A stretch of 62,210 nt of DNA from JBGSWL01 sp041752455 (GTDB lineage Bacteria; Pseudomonadota; Alphaproteobacteria; Rhizobiales; Rhizobiaceae): the NCBI GenBank assembly GCA_041752455.1, contig JBGSWL010000023.1, positions 1 to 62,210 of the forward strand. Direction: 5' to 3'. The notes under the pieces are model-generated. The model had not been told where the DNA came from, searched no databases, and saw only the letters and a program-made list of their open reading frames with translations. The translations under genes and the position numbers were made by a program. Shown here piece after piece: positions 36,083-46,493 of the stretch; the stretch's first letter is position 1, and every line of letters begins with the position of its first letter.

Positions 36083-36402
36083 CCGACTTTTCGCTGACCG
36101 ATTTGCAAGCCATTGTAGTGGCCCGTGCCGGTGTTTCGCCGGACGAAAGCTGGACAGCCAAGCTGGTCGCTGCCGGGCCGGAGCGTGTCGCCCGCAAATT
36201 CGGCGAGGAAGCGGTCGAAACGCTGATCGCATCACTCGGGACTGACCGGGCAGCGCTGGTCGCCGAAAGCGCCGATCTTCTCTACCACTGGATGGTTCTG
36301 ATGCATGTGCGCCAGGTGACCGTCGCTGATGTCATGGCCGAACTCGAACGCCGCTCCGCCCAAAGTGGACTTGCCGAGAAGGCCTCCCGCAAGGCAGACT
36401 GA
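36079..36402 (+). CDS. hisE: Phosphoribosyl-ATP pyrophosphatase
   Basis: 107 residues. LAESIxARAGVSPDESWTAKLVAAG-type start, then RVARKFGEEAVETLIASL and SADLLYHWMVLMHVRQV, which supply the metal-binding Glu/Asp residues of the HisE all-alpha NTP pyrophosphohydrolase fold. A stand-alone HisE, not fused to HisI. Last gene in the his run; coaA starts 35 bp later. Confidence 0.95.
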   Translation: MTDFSLTDLQAIVVARAGVSPDESWTAKLVAAGPERVARKFGEEAVETLIASLGTDRAALVAESADLLYHWMVLMHVRQVTVADVMAELERRSAQSGLAEKASRKAD

Positions 36403-36437
36403 CGCAAAAAGCAGTACGGCGGGAGTGTGGAGAGGCC

Positions 36438-37475
36438 ATGGATCGCACCGATAACGCGGCGACGCTGGCTGATATCGAGGCAAGGCTCGCCGATGTGTCC
36501 GTCGAGGCCGCGCCGGCCGATGACCAGCTCAATGAGAGCGACTGGTCGCCCTATCGCCACTTCACGGCCGAACGCTGGGCGACATTTCGTGCCGATACAC
36601 CGCTGACGCTCAGTGCCGACGAAGTGCAACGCCTGCGCTCGTTGAACGACCCGATTGATCTCGACGAAGTGCGGCGCATCTATCTGTCGCTGTCGCGTCT
36701 GCTCTCTGCACATGTGGAATCCTCGCAGGCGCTGTTTCGGCAGCGTGCACGGTTTTTGAACCTTGATGATGCGGTGAAGACGCCGTTCATCATCGGAGTC
36801 GCCGGTTCGGTCGCCGTCGGAAAATCGACGACGGCCCGCGTCTTGAAGGAACTGCTCAGCCGTTGGCCGTCCTCGCCGAAGGTCGATCTGATCACCACCG
36901 ACGGTTTTCTGATGCCGAACGCCGCCCTGCGCGAGCGAAAACTGATGGAGCGGAAGGGCTTTCCCGACAGCTATGATGTTGGCGCCATCCTGCGCTTCCT
37001 GTCGGCGATCAAGGCCGGTGAGGTCAATGTGCGCGCGCCGCTCTACTCGCACCTGAGCTATGACGTGCTGCCGGACGAATATCAGGTGATCGACCGGCCC
37101 GACATCCTGATCTTCGAAGGCATCAACGTGCTGCAGGTGCGCGAACTGCCGGAGGGCGGGCGCACCATTCCGTTCGTTTCCGACTTTTTCGACTTTTCGA
37201 TTTATATCGATGCGGACGAGACGCTGATCCACAACTGGTATGTGGATCGTTTCATGCGGTTGCGGGAAACCGCCTTCCGCAAACCGGAAAGTTTCTTTCA
37301 TCGCTATGCGCAATTGTCGGAAGATTCGGTGCGCGCCATTGCCGAAGGCCTTTGGGCCAACATCAACCTGAAGAACCTGCGCGAAAACATTCTGCCGACC
37401 CGTCCGCGTGCTGACCTTATCCTCCGCAAGGGCCCGGATCATCTGGTCGAGCGCGTCTGGCTGAGGAAGCTCTGA
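36438..37475 (+). CDS. coaA: Pantothenate kinase
   Basis: 345 residues, type I pantothenate kinase. YRHFTAERWATFR, then P-loop GVAGSVAVGKSTTARVL, TTDGFLMPN (catalytic Asp), MERKGFPDSYDVGAILRFL and ILIFEGINVLQ. It phosphorylates pantothenate as the first CoA step. Position after hisE is the rule in rhizobia. Confidence 0.96.
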   Translation: MDRTDNAATLADIEARLADVSVEAAPADDQLNESDWSPYRHFTAERWATFRADTPLTLSADEVQRLRSLNDPIDLDEVRRIYLSLSRLLSAHVESSQALFRQRARFLNLDDAVKTPFIIGVAGSVAVGKSTTARVLKELLSRWPSSPKVDLITTDGFLMPNAALRERKLMERKGFPDSYDVGAILRFLSAIKAGEVNVRAPLYSHLSYDVLPDEYQVIDRPDILIFEGINVLQVRELPEGGRTIPFVSDFFDFSIYIDADETLIHNWYVDRFMRLRETAFRKPESFFHRYAQLSEDSVRAIAEGLWANINLKNLRENILPTRPRADLILRKGPDHLVERVWLRKL

Positions 37476-37502
37476 TCGGCTTCGCATCCGGCATTGCGGT
37501 CT

Positions 37503-38120
37503 TCAAAAAGCCTTTGTCACCCGGCGAAGCGTCAGGTTGATCCGCCCGCCATTTTTCAGGAGCGCCGACGTATTGGGGTAGATCCGGTCAACGCCGTGAA
37601 AGCACAACCGGCCCTCGCCGCCGATGACGACGATGTCCCCCGAATGCAGACGGATCGAAGTGGTGCGGCCGGATCGTTCCGTTTCGCCGACCCGGAACAG
37701 GCAATCATCGCCAAGCGAGATCGACAGGACAGGCGCTGAAAGGTCCTGTTCGTCGCGGTCCTGATGCAGGCCCATCTTCGCGTCGGCAGCGTAGAAGTTG
37801 ATGAGGCAAGCCTCGGGCTTGTGCGGACACGCAGCAAATTCCTGCCATAGCGCCAGAAGCCGCTCCGGAATTGCCGGCCAGGGCGCTCCGGTCGTCGGGT
37901 GGACCGGCTGGTAGCGATAGCCGCGTACCTTGTCGGTGACCCAACCGAGCGGACCGCAATTGGTCATACGCACGCTCATGGGAACGCCGGTTCTGGGCAT
38001 GACCGGCGTGAAAAGCGGCGCCTGCGCCACCACTGCCCGCACATCGTCGACAAGCGCGCGTTGCTCGTCGAGCGACAATGCATGGGGAATGTGGCGGATG
38101 CCCTTGGGAAGCACGTTCAT
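37503..38120 (-). CDS. alkB: AlkB-like DNA/RNA alkylation repair dioxygenase
   Basis: 205 residues. The 2-oxoglutarate/Fe(II) motif H-x-D appears as LHQDRDE, with the distal His in IRLHSGDIVVIGGEGRL and the 2OG-binding Arg pair in RINLTLRRV near the C-terminus. YRYQPVHPTTGAPWPAIPERL and NFYAADAKMG match the E. coli-type AlkB. It reverses 1-methyladenine and 3-methylcytosine damage. Confidence 0.94.
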   Translation of the reverse strand: MNVLPKGIRHIPHALSLDEQRALVDDVRAVVAQAPLFTPVMPRTGVPMSVRMTNCGPLGWVTDKVRGYRYQPVHPTTGAPWPAIPERLLALWQEFAACPHKPEACLINFYAADAKMGLHQDRDEQDLSAPVLSISLGDDCLFRVGETERSGRTTSIRLHSGDIVVIGGEGRLCFHGVDRIYPNTSALLKNGGRINLTLRRVTKAF

Positions 38121-38171
38121 GGCGCTGGCTTTTGCTCCAGCGGCACCTGACCGGCAACAACCGGAATGACG

Positions 38172-38393
38172 TTACTCCGCCGCATCCAGCTTTGGTGACG
38201 ATGGCATTCCGGCAGTGCTCCACAAGCCCGGCGCAATGACCTTGCTGGCGCCGAGGATTTCGATGCCGACGAGACGGCCATCCTCGTCCATATCGCAAAT
38301 GAACGGTCCATGCTCCACTTGGTGGTCGATGGCAGCCTTTGAAATGACGATGTAAGCGGCATCGGCTTCACGATCATGAGTGATGTCTGTCAT
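38172..38393 (-). CDS. DUF2283 family small protein
   Basis: 73 residues. DREADAAYIVISKAA, then ICDMDEDGRLVGIEILGASKVI follow the DUF2283 pattern (YD...DALYI... D..G.lvGiEIl.as). Function unknown. Its start overlaps the preceding DUF4258 stop by 4 bp; the two families commonly occur as a pair, which hints at a toxin-antitoxin or similar module, not shown here. Confidence 0.85.
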   Translation of the reverse strand: MTDITHDREADAAYIVISKAAIDHQVEHGPFICDMDEDGRLVGIEILGASKVIAPGLWSTAGMPSSPKLDAAE

Positions 38394-38647
38394 CGCGATC
38401 TCCTCGCGTTCCGGTCGAAAGTGTCCGCTATAATGCGGATTTCCGTTTCGGTCTCTACACAGACGACGCGAACCGTTCGGCCAGCGGCTTGCGGAACCGT
38501 TCCGAATCGACGTTCCGCCGCAGGGTCATCGGGATCTGCGATTGTCCAGTCAGACTGAAGGGCGATCTGTTCGACCCACGAAAAGGCAATGCCGCGTCCA
38601 ACAAGTCGTGCTGCAGCATGCCGCGTAAGCCGGACCGGCTTTGCCAC
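38390..38647 (-). CDS. DUF4258 family small protein
   Basis: 85 residues. VRLTRHAAARLVGRGIAFSWVEQIA and a C-terminal VVCVETETEIRIIADTFDR fit DUF4258, a small beta-rich family related to RelE/BrnT-like toxins by proposal. It starts only 1 bp after the lepA stop, so it is transcribed behind lepA. See DUF2283 partner. Confidence 0.82.
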   Translation of the reverse strand: MAKPVRLTRHAAARLVGRGIAFSWVEQIALQSDWTIADPDDPAAERRFGTVPQAAGRTVRVVCVETETEIRIIADTFDRNARRSR

Positions 38648-38648
38648 C

Positions 38649-40457
<1,809 letters not shown>

Positions 40458-40524
40458 GAATGCGCATGTAGCAGGTACGCGGCGAAAGGCAATTGCCGGC
40501 CACGGCGCGGATCAGCGCAGTTTG

Positions 40525-41859
40525 TCACCGGTCCCCCACATCCCACGGTGCTTCGCGTGCCTTGCGCCGGCTGAGGCGCATGGCAAGTCCCGCTGCAATC
40601 CCGAGACCGATCGCAAACGTCAGGTCCACCAGAACGGTCAGCACGGCGGTCATCAGCAGGATCACCCGGTCTGACAGGCGATGACGCGGTTTCAGCTGTT
40701 CGATGAAATGCGGCACTTCGGCCATGTTCCAGGCGGTGATCAGCAACAGCGCGGCGAGTGCCGGCATCGGCAGATAGGCCGCGAGAGGCGACGCGATCAG
40801 CATGAACATCAACAGAAATATGGCGTGCGCCATGCCGGCCACCGGCGTCTTGCCACCAGCCCGAACATTGGTGGCAGTCCGCGCGATGGCACCCGTCGCG
40901 GGAAGGCCGCCAAACAGCGCCGATGCGGTATTGGCGACGCCCTGTGCCACGATTTCGGCATTGGGCCGGTGGCGGCTGCCCGCCATCCGGTCGGCAACAA
41001 TGGCAGACAGAAGCGACTCGATCCCGGCGAGAAAGGCAATGATCAGCGCAGACGGCAGAAGTTCGACGATCTTGCCATAGGACAGGTCCGGCAACTGCGG
41101 CATCGGCAGGCCGGCAGCGATCGACCCGAAGCGGGAGCCGACCGTATCGACCGGCAGGCCGAGAAGTTGCACGGCAATCGACGCAGCTATGATGATGACG
41201 ATCATGCCGGGAAGACGGGGAAACAGCCGCCGCATGGCGATGATGCCGATCGCGCTGACTATCGTCAGGATGACGGCGGCGGGCGTGATCGTTTCGCGCG
41301 CCGCCCACAGTCCGGCAATCTTGCCGATGAACTCTGCGGGCAATGCAGCAGAAAGCGTGAAGCCTCCGGCATCGGCCAGCTGGCTCGTCGCGATGATGAT
41401 GGCGATGCCGACCGTAAAACCGTTGATCACCGCCTCCGGCACATGGCGGATCAACGAGCCGACCCGGAACCAGCCGGTCACCAGCAGGATGATGCCCGCC
41501 ATGAAAGTCGCCGTGACAAGCCCGTCATATCCATGCGTCTGGACGATCGAATACACGACGACGATGAAAGCACCGGTCGGCCCGCCGATCTGCACCCGGC
41601 TTCCGCCAAGCGCGGAAATCAGGAAACCGGCGACGACTGCCGTCGTCAGACCTGTCGAAGGGTGGGCGCCCGATGCAATCGCGATTGCCATGGCTAGTGG
41701 AAGTGCAACAAGCGCAACCGTCAGCCCGGCCATCAGGTCCGCCCCGAAGGTTGGCCAGTCATAGGTCCGCATCGTTGTCAGGATTTTCGGCTGGAAATGT
41801 GGTTCGCGCGCGGGAACGGCCGGCCGGTCGGCATTCTGGTGATCATCCTGCGTCGTCAT
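40525..41859 (-). CDS. SulP-family anion permease without STAS domain
   Basis: 444 residues. After a 30-residue charged N-terminus it shows about 11-12 membrane helices: DLMAGLTVALVALPLAMAIAIASG is the SulP signature, with GGSRVQIGGPTGAFIVVVYSIV and GIESLLSAIVADRMAGSRH. The cytoplasmic STAS domain found in most SulP transporters is missing; the protein stops after the final helix. Substrate (sulfate, bicarbonate or other anion) cannot be told. Confidence 0.88.
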   Translation of the reverse strand: MTTQDDHQNADRPAVPAREPHFQPKILTTMRTYDWPTFGADLMAGLTVALVALPLAMAIAIASGAHPSTGLTTAVVAGFLISALGGSRVQIGGPTGAFIVVVYSIVQTHGYDGLVTATFMAGIILLVTGWFRVGSLIRHVPEAVINGFTVGIAIIIATSQLADAGGFTLSAALPAEFIGKIAGLWAARETITPAAVILTIVSAIGIIAMRRLFPRLPGMIVIIIAASIAVQLLGLPVDTVGSRFGSIAAGLPMPQLPDLSYGKIVELLPSALIIAFLAGIESLLSAIVADRMAGSRHRPNAEIVAQGVANTASALFGGLPATGAIARTATNVRAGGKTPVAGMAHAIFLLMFMLIASPLAAYLPMPALAALLLITAWNMAEVPHFIEQLKPRHRLSDRVILLMTAVLTVLVDLTFAIGLGIAAGLAMRLSRRKAREAPWDVGDR

Positions 41860-41931
41860 GGTCTCTGGTGCGCCTCCCCCGATGCGCGACAGCGCGTGGA
41901 TTTTGAGTGGTGCGCTCCCCTCTTCAAGCCG

Positions 41932-42804
41932 TCAAGCGTGACGTTGGTCGTCCGACACCGTCCAGTCGTTGGCCAAATCCTTGTCACCTGCCCGCCTTTG
42001 CGGTGGCTGGTCGGCCCACATCACCCGCTTGTAGTCAAAGCCGAACCGGAGCGTCGGCTTGACCACTTCGAAGTAGGGCGAAAGGTCGAAATCGCGCGGT
42101 GTGAACAGCGAGTGGTGCCGGATATGCAGGATCTCGCGCCGCGAATAGTCCGACACCGCCCGCGCCCGGCCCGGTGCTGCCGTGATTTCCGGCAGGATCG
42201 GATACCGTACCGACTGATAGGCCTGCGCAATCATCGACGAGCAGATCGCCCGGGTCGGATCACCGGAACCGAATTCGATCATTCGGCGACGCCACCGCAC
42301 AGGAACAGGCGGCGTCGGGAAAAAATAGCGCGCCATGTCGAAAATGTTCTTGATGTCGTACCGGGTCCCGATCCGGTCGATCATGAATTGCACAACCATC
42401 ATCCGGTCGTCCGGTGTCAGGCCAACCGGTCTGCAGATGCGGGTGTTGTAGCTCTGGTACTTTTCAAGCGCGACCGCTTCGCAACCGGTGCCGAGATTGA
42501 CTTCGATCAGCCGCTTGCGGCGGCCTTGCGCATCGAGTTCCGCGATTGCGTCACCGACGTAAAGCGCCGCATGGCTCCACGTCGATTGGGTCAGGTACTT
42601 GATCGCCGCCGAAATCTTCTGGTTGCCCTCGATCAGGAATACGTCACCGGGTTCCAGCGTTCGGTAGAGTGTCTGCGGATCCGATGGTGTGTAGGGCTCA
42701 TAGCCCGATACTTCTGTTTCGAGCCGTCGCGCAACCCAGCGGCCAAGCCGGTCAAGCAGCGTGTCACGTGCTTCGCTCAACGCCAGCCTCCCAACTTCGC
42801 GCAA
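41932..42804 (-). CDS. YiiX/YebB-like N1pC/P60 amidase
   Basis: 290 residues. LEPGDVFLIEGNQKISAAIKYLTQSTWSHAALYVGD provides the permuted papain-like start with the catalytic His in TWSH, and DPTRAICSSMIAQAY the catalytic Cys in a later position, as in the YaeF/YiiX family C92. Such enzymes hydrolyse peptide or lipid amide bonds. No signal peptide visible. Function unproven. Confidence 0.8.
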   Translation of the reverse strand: MREVGRLALSEARDTLLDRLGRWVARRLETEVSGYEPYTPSDPQTLYRTLEPGDVFLIEGNQKISAAIKYLTQSTWSHAALYVGDAIAELDAQGRRKRLIEVNLGTGCEAVALEKYQSYNTRICRPVGLTPDDRMMVVQFMIDRIGTRYDIKNIFDMARYFFPTPPVPVRWRRRMIEFGSGDPTRAICSSMIAQAYQSVRYPILPEITAAPGRARAVSDYSRREILHIRHHSLFTPRDFDLSPYFEVVKPTLRFGFDYKRVMWADQPPQRRAGDKDLANDWTVSDDQRHA

Positions 42805-42967
42805 AACAATGTCATCCGGGCATAGTGGAGGAGGCGATCGCCTCCGGTCAATCGGCGCACCGTTCAGCTTTTCTCACATCCGCGCGAGTCCATGATAAAA
42901 GGATGCCCGAGCGATCGTATCTCAAATCCGGGTCGCGGGCGTTGACGTTTCGCAGCGCACCAATTAA

Positions 42968-42984
42968 TTTAGAACTATTCCAAC
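42968..42984 (+). promoter_or_regulatory. Candidate Irr iron-control element (ICE) upstream of mbfA
   Basis: TTTAGAA-CTA-TTCCAAC compared with the Bradyrhizobium/rhizobial ICE TTTAGAA-N3-TTCTAAA: 12 of 14 defined bases match, ending 12 bp before the mbfA ATG. Irr represses mbfA-type genes under iron limitation in rhizobia (family knowledge). Confidence 0.7.
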
Positions 42985-42996
42985 AAAGGGCCTGTC

Positions 42997-43980
42997 ATGC
43001 TGTCCCGTTTCCTCCCATCACCGCGCCGTGCTTTCGACAGCCTGTCTGAACAGGAGATTCTCGCACTGGCGATTTCGTCAGAGGAGGACGATGCGCGCAT
43101 CTATCTCGCCTATGCGGAAGGCCTGCGCGATGAATTTCCTGCTTCGGCCAAGATCTTCGACGACATGGCGGCCGAAGAAAACCGGCATCGAGACTGGCTG
43201 ATCGACCTGCACAAGAAGCGGTTCGGCAATACCATCCCGCTGATCCGGCGGGAACATGTGCGCGGCTACTATGAACGCAAGCCCGATTGGCTCGTCCGCC
43301 CGCTCGGCATCGAAAAGGTCCGCACCCAGGCCTCGCAGATGGAGCGCCAGGCGCACCGGTTCTATCTGGAAGCGGCCAAGCGGATTACCGATGCCGACAC
43401 CCGCAAACTGCTCGGCCAGTTGGCGCTTGCCGAAAGCGGCCACGAAAACGTCGCGATGGCACTTGAAGAAAAGCATGTGCCGGAAGACGTCGCGGCCGAC
43501 GAGGACAAGGCCGAACGCCGCCAGTTTATCCTGACCTATGTGCAGCCGGGCCTTGCCGGCCTGATGGATGGATCGGTCTCGACCCTGGCGCCGATCTTCG
43601 CCACCGCTTTTGCAACGCAAGACCCGTGGACAACTTTCCTTGTCGGGATCGCCGCGTCGGTTGGCGCCGGCATTTCCATGGGCTTTACCGAAGTTGCCTC
43701 CGATGATGGCGTCCTTTCCGGTCGCGGCTCACCGATCAAGCGCGGCCTTGCGACCGGCATCATGACGACGGTCGGCGGCCTCGGCCATGCCTTGCCCTAT
43801 CTCATTCCCGACTTCTGGACAGCCACGTGGCTGGCGATCGCCATCGTCTTCGTCGAACTCTGGGCGATCACCTGGATCCAGAACCGCTACATGGAAACCC
43901 CATGGCCAAGGGCGATCTTCCAGGTTGTCCTCGGCGGCGCCTTGGTCTTTGCCGCAGGCATGCTGATCGGCAACGCCTGA
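42997..43980 (+). CDS. mbfA: Membrane-bound ferritin MbfA, iron exporter
   Basis: 327 residues. The N-terminal half is an erythrin/rubrerythrin domain: EEDDARIYLAYAEGL, MAAEENRHRDWL and AESGHENVAMALEEKH supply di-iron Glu and His ligands. The C-terminal half (from about residue 180) is a VIT1/CCC1-type transporter (GLMDGSVSTLAPIFATAFAT, GISMGFTEVASDDG, RGLATGIMTTVGGLGHALPYL). MbfA exports iron and protects against iron and peroxide stress. The ICE motif just upstream fits Irr control. Confidence 0.93.
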   Translation: MLSRFLPSPRRAFDSLSEQEILALAISSEEDDARIYLAYAEGLRDEFPASAKIFDDMAAEENRHRDWLIDLHKKRFGNTIPLIRREHVRGYYERKPDWLVRPLGIEKVRTQASQMERQAHRFYLEAAKRITDADTRKLLGQLALAESGHENVAMALEEKHVPEDVAADEDKAERRQFILTYVQPGLAGLMDGSVSTLAPIFATAFATQDPWTTFLVGIAASVGAGISMGFTEVASDDGVLSGRGSPIKRGLATGIMTTVGGLGHALPYLIPDFWTATWLAIAIVFVELWAITWIQNRYMETPWPRAIFQVVLGGALVFAAGMLIGNA

Positions 43981-44075
43981 ACAGCCACCCGCCGTTCATC
44001 GTCGATTCACCTGTTCCTGCTATTTTTCAAGGCGGGACAGTGCGCGGGCAACCGCGCGGGATATGGGTGAGTGCG

Positions 44076-44207
44076 ATGCCGGGACAAAAGGTTCTGGGCA
44101 AAGGCTGGCGTACGCTGCGCGAAATGGTTTGGCCGAGCTATCGGCCGGAATGCCATTACATGCGCGGTCCGGGCCCGGCCTGCGCCCGCAAATACGTCAG
44201 GGCCTGA
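44076..44207 (+). CDS. Small ORF of 43 residues, unknown
   Basis: An ATG-started frame (MPGQKVLGKGWRTLREMV, continuing WPSYRPECHYMRGPGPACAR) between mbfA and the convergent transglutaminase-like gene. It is basic and has two Cys and several aromatic residues. No family recognised, and the RBS is weak. Listed because it fills an otherwise empty stretch; it may be spurious. Confidence 0.3.
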   Translation: MPGQKVLGKGWRTLREMVWPSYRPECHYMRGPGPACARKYVRA

Positions 44208-44229
44208 GGGCTTCGGTCGTTCTCGGCCT

Positions 44230-44820
44230 CTAGCGGACCGAGCCGACAACCACCGAGTCGGGCATCTCGATCGAGACCCAGTGGCCGGCATGGCGCTCTG
44301 ACTGGCGCTTGAGATACGTGTACTCGGTGTCCGTCCACAGACGCACTTCGTTGTTCAGATTATCGAGAACAAAATCGCCCTCATCGCTGCGCACCGTCAG
44401 GATCGCGTGGCCCTCGCCATCCGGTTTGCGAACGACCGTGATCAAAAGGTTGCCCGGCGCGATCCCAGCATCGATCAACAGCTGCCGTTTCAACAAGACG
44501 TAGTCCTCGCAATCGCCAGCGCGATCCGGGAAGGTCCAAATTTCTTCTTCCCCGTACAGTTCCAGATCGCTTTGCGGCGCAATCACCATGTTGACGGTCG
44601 CATTAATCCGCAAGATCGAAGCCCAGGTGTTTGCCGTCACGACAACCGGCCGCACATCGCGGCGATGCTGGCTGCATTCACCCTGATAGGTCCGGCAAAA
44701 CTCGTAGTGTCCGATCGGTTGGGACGTCAGGCGTCCGGTAATCATTGACCCGGCCTGCGCGGACTGAACGGCGGCGAACGAAGCAATCAGGCCGACAGTG
44801 ACAAAGGCAAAACGCAACAC
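44230..44820 (-). CDS. Bacterial transglutaminase-like cysteine peptidase (BTLCP)
   Basis: 196 residues with a Sec signal peptide (LRFAFVTVGLIASFAAVQSAQA). The DUF920/BTLCP domain begins at GHYEFCRTYQGEC and carries the catalytic triad: Cys in GDCEDYVLLKRQLL, His in GEGHAILTVR and Asp in GDFVLDNLNNEVRLW. Such periplasmic proteins occur in proteobacteria, some with a partner transporter; role unknown. A perfect CtrA-like site lies 88 bp upstream of its start. Confidence 0.9.
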   Translation of the reverse strand: MLRFAFVTVGLIASFAAVQSAQAGSMITGRLTSQPIGHYEFCRTYQGECSQHRRDVRPVVVTANTWASILRINATVNMVIAPQSDLELYGEEEIWTFPDRAGDCEDYVLLKRQLLIDAGIAPGNLLITVVRKPDGEGHAILTVRSDEGDFVLDNLNNEVRLWTDTEYTYLKRQSERHAGHWVSIEMPDSVVVGSVR

Positions 44821-44907
44821 GACCTGACCCCCACGCTACACACCGGCAAACACCTGCCCGGCCCTGACAGCCGCGTGCACGTCCCGTTTCGGGGCGTCCG
44901 CTGGCTG

Positions 44908-44923
44908 TTAACGCAAATTTAAC
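44908..44923. promoter_or_regulatory. Candidate CtrA site upstream of the transglutaminase-like gene
   Basis: TTAA (44908-44911), seven bases, TTAAC (44919-44923) followed by CAT, a perfect match to TTAA-N7-TTAAC plus the TTAACCAT form. It lies 88 bp upstream of the ATG at 44820 (minus strand). Confidence 0.7.
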
Positions 44924-45002
44924 CATGGGTGGGAGCATCGGGCAATGGCCGCAGGGTCACAGTCGCGGAAGATGGTTACCACGGGCCCGCGATCCAAAAA
45001 CA

Positions 45003-45037
45003 AAAGCGCCGCCCGGTTGTTTACCGGGCGGCGCTTT
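45003..45037 (-). terminator. Terminator of phaZ
   Basis: AAAGCGCCGCCCGG (45003-45016), loop TTGTTTA, CCGGGCGGCGCTTT (45024-45037), a perfect 14-bp stem. On the minus strand it continues with TTTTG-TTTTTGG (complement of 44991-45005), and it lies 21 bp past the phaZ stop. Confidence 0.9.
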
Positions 45038-45057
45038 GAGGGGTCATTGTTGTTGGT

Positions 45058-46356
45058 TCAGGCGACGGCCTTGACCAGTTTCGGCTTTGGTCTCGGCTCG
45101 GATTTCCTGGTGGCTGAAGCTTGCGCGCGCATGAAATTCAACATGCGTGGTGCCACTTCCTGGCGGAAGCGCGAGCCGTTGAAAACGCCGTAGTGTCCGA
45201 CGCGCGGCTGCTCATAGTGCAGCTTCATGTTGTCGGGAAGACCGGTGCAAAGCCCGTGGGCTGCCTTGGTCTGGCCACCACCGGTGATGTCGTCGTTCTC
45301 ACCTTCGACCGTCATCAGCGCAACCCGCGAAATGAGACCCGGATCGACCGCTTCGCCGCGGTGCTTCATCGTACCCTTCGGAAGTGCATGCTCGATGAAC
45401 ACGGCCTCGACGGTCTGCAGGTAGAACTCGGCGGTCAGATCCATGACGGCGAGATACTCGTCATAAAAGTCGCGATGCTTTTCGGCAGAATCCCCGTCAT
45501 CGCGCACCAGATGCACGAAGAAATCCTTCTGCGCTATCATGTGCCGGTCCATGTTCATCGACATGAAGCCGGAGAGTTGCAGGAAGCCCGGATAGACCGG
45601 ACGGCCAAATCCCGGATTGGGGAACGGCACATGCATGATGACATTGTCACGGAACCAGGAGAGCGGCTTTTCTTCCGCCATCTTGTTGACCGCTGTCGGC
45701 GAGATGCGGGTATCGACCGGCCCGCCCATCAGCGTCATCGACACCGGAACATTGGGGCTTTTACGCGCTTCCATCACGGCAATTGCCGCCAGAACCGGAA
45801 CCGACGGCTGGCAGACGCCGACGATGTGGGTGTCCGGCCCGAGATGCTCGAGCATCTCGATGACGTAGTCGACATAGTCTTCCAGATTGAAACTGCCGTC
45901 TTTCACCGGCACCATGCGCGCATCGATCCAATCAGTGATGTAGACGTCCGCCTCCGGAAGAAACCGCTCGACGGTGCCGCGCAGCAGGGTTGCATAGTGG
46001 CCGGACATCGGCGCAACCAGCAGGATGCGGGGGTCTTTGGGACGCGGCTTGGCGAGATCACGCTGGAAATGGATCAGTTTGCAGAACGGTTTCTGCCAGG
46101 CCACGGTTTCCGTCACCGCAATCACTTCGCCGTCGATGGTGGTCACCGGCAGTTCAAAGGTCGGCTTGGCATAGCGCCGTGTGGTGCGTTCGAACACTTC
46201 GGCCCAAGCCGCCATGGTACGACCGTAGCGGGTCTGCGATAGCGGATTGAACGGATTTTGGTGGAACATGCGCGATGCACCGGCTGCCGCCCGCCAAGGC
46301 TGCATCAATGCGTGGTTTAATTCGTAGAACTGATAAAACAAGCCGCAGCACTCCAT
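45058..46356 (-). CDS. phaZ: Intracellular polyhydroxyalkanoate depolymerase
   Basis: 432 residues. FYQFYELNHALMQPWRAAA is the PhaZ N-terminus; PVTTIDGEVIAVTETVAWQKPFCKLIHF and the alpha/beta-hydrolase nucleophile GVCQPSVPVLAA (Cys replacing the usual Ser) are characteristic. Late motifs EGENDDITGGGQTKAAHGLC and QPRVGHYGVFNGSRFR carry the Asp and His. It mobilises poly-3-hydroxybutyrate granules in the cytoplasm, consistent with a rhizobial host. Monocistronic, own terminator. Confidence 0.95.
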   Translation of the reverse strand: MECCGLFYQFYELNHALMQPWRAAAGASRMFHQNPFNPLSQTRYGRTMAAWAEVFERTTRRYAKPTFELPVTTIDGEVIAVTETVAWQKPFCKLIHFQRDLAKPRPKDPRILLVAPMSGHYATLLRGTVERFLPEADVYITDWIDARMVPVKDGSFNLEDYVDYVIEMLEHLGPDTHIVGVCQPSVPVLAAIAVMEARKSPNVPVSMTLMGGPVDTRISPTAVNKMAEEKPLSWFRDNVIMHVPFPNPGFGRPVYPGFLQLSGFMSMNMDRHMIAQKDFFVHLVRDDGDSAEKHRDFYDEYLAVMDLTAEFYLQTVEAVFIEHALPKGTMKHRGEAVDPGLISRVALMTVEGENDDITGGGQTKAAHGLCTGLPDNMKLHYEQPRVGHYGVFNGSRFRQEVAPRMLNFMRAQASATRKSEPRPKPKLVKAVA

Positions 46357-46493
46357 ATCGGGTCCGGGACGTTACCATACGCGCTCTTTTGTGCATGGCA
46401 ACATGAAACAGGGAAACGTTACCATCCCTGCCGGACAATGCTAATCCCTGCTTTCGGAGCGCATTGTCTTGTCTTGTCCCGCTTTTTCGGCCG

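Noticed and set aside
42755..42770. CACGTG in GTGTCACGTGCT as another parS
   Set aside because: Only the central six bases match; the flanking TTT/AAA of parS are absent. Similar chance cores occur at 3041 and 43826.
45121..46242. 373-codon plus-strand frame opposite phaZ
   Set aside because: Shadow of phaZ; His-rich, no family similarity.
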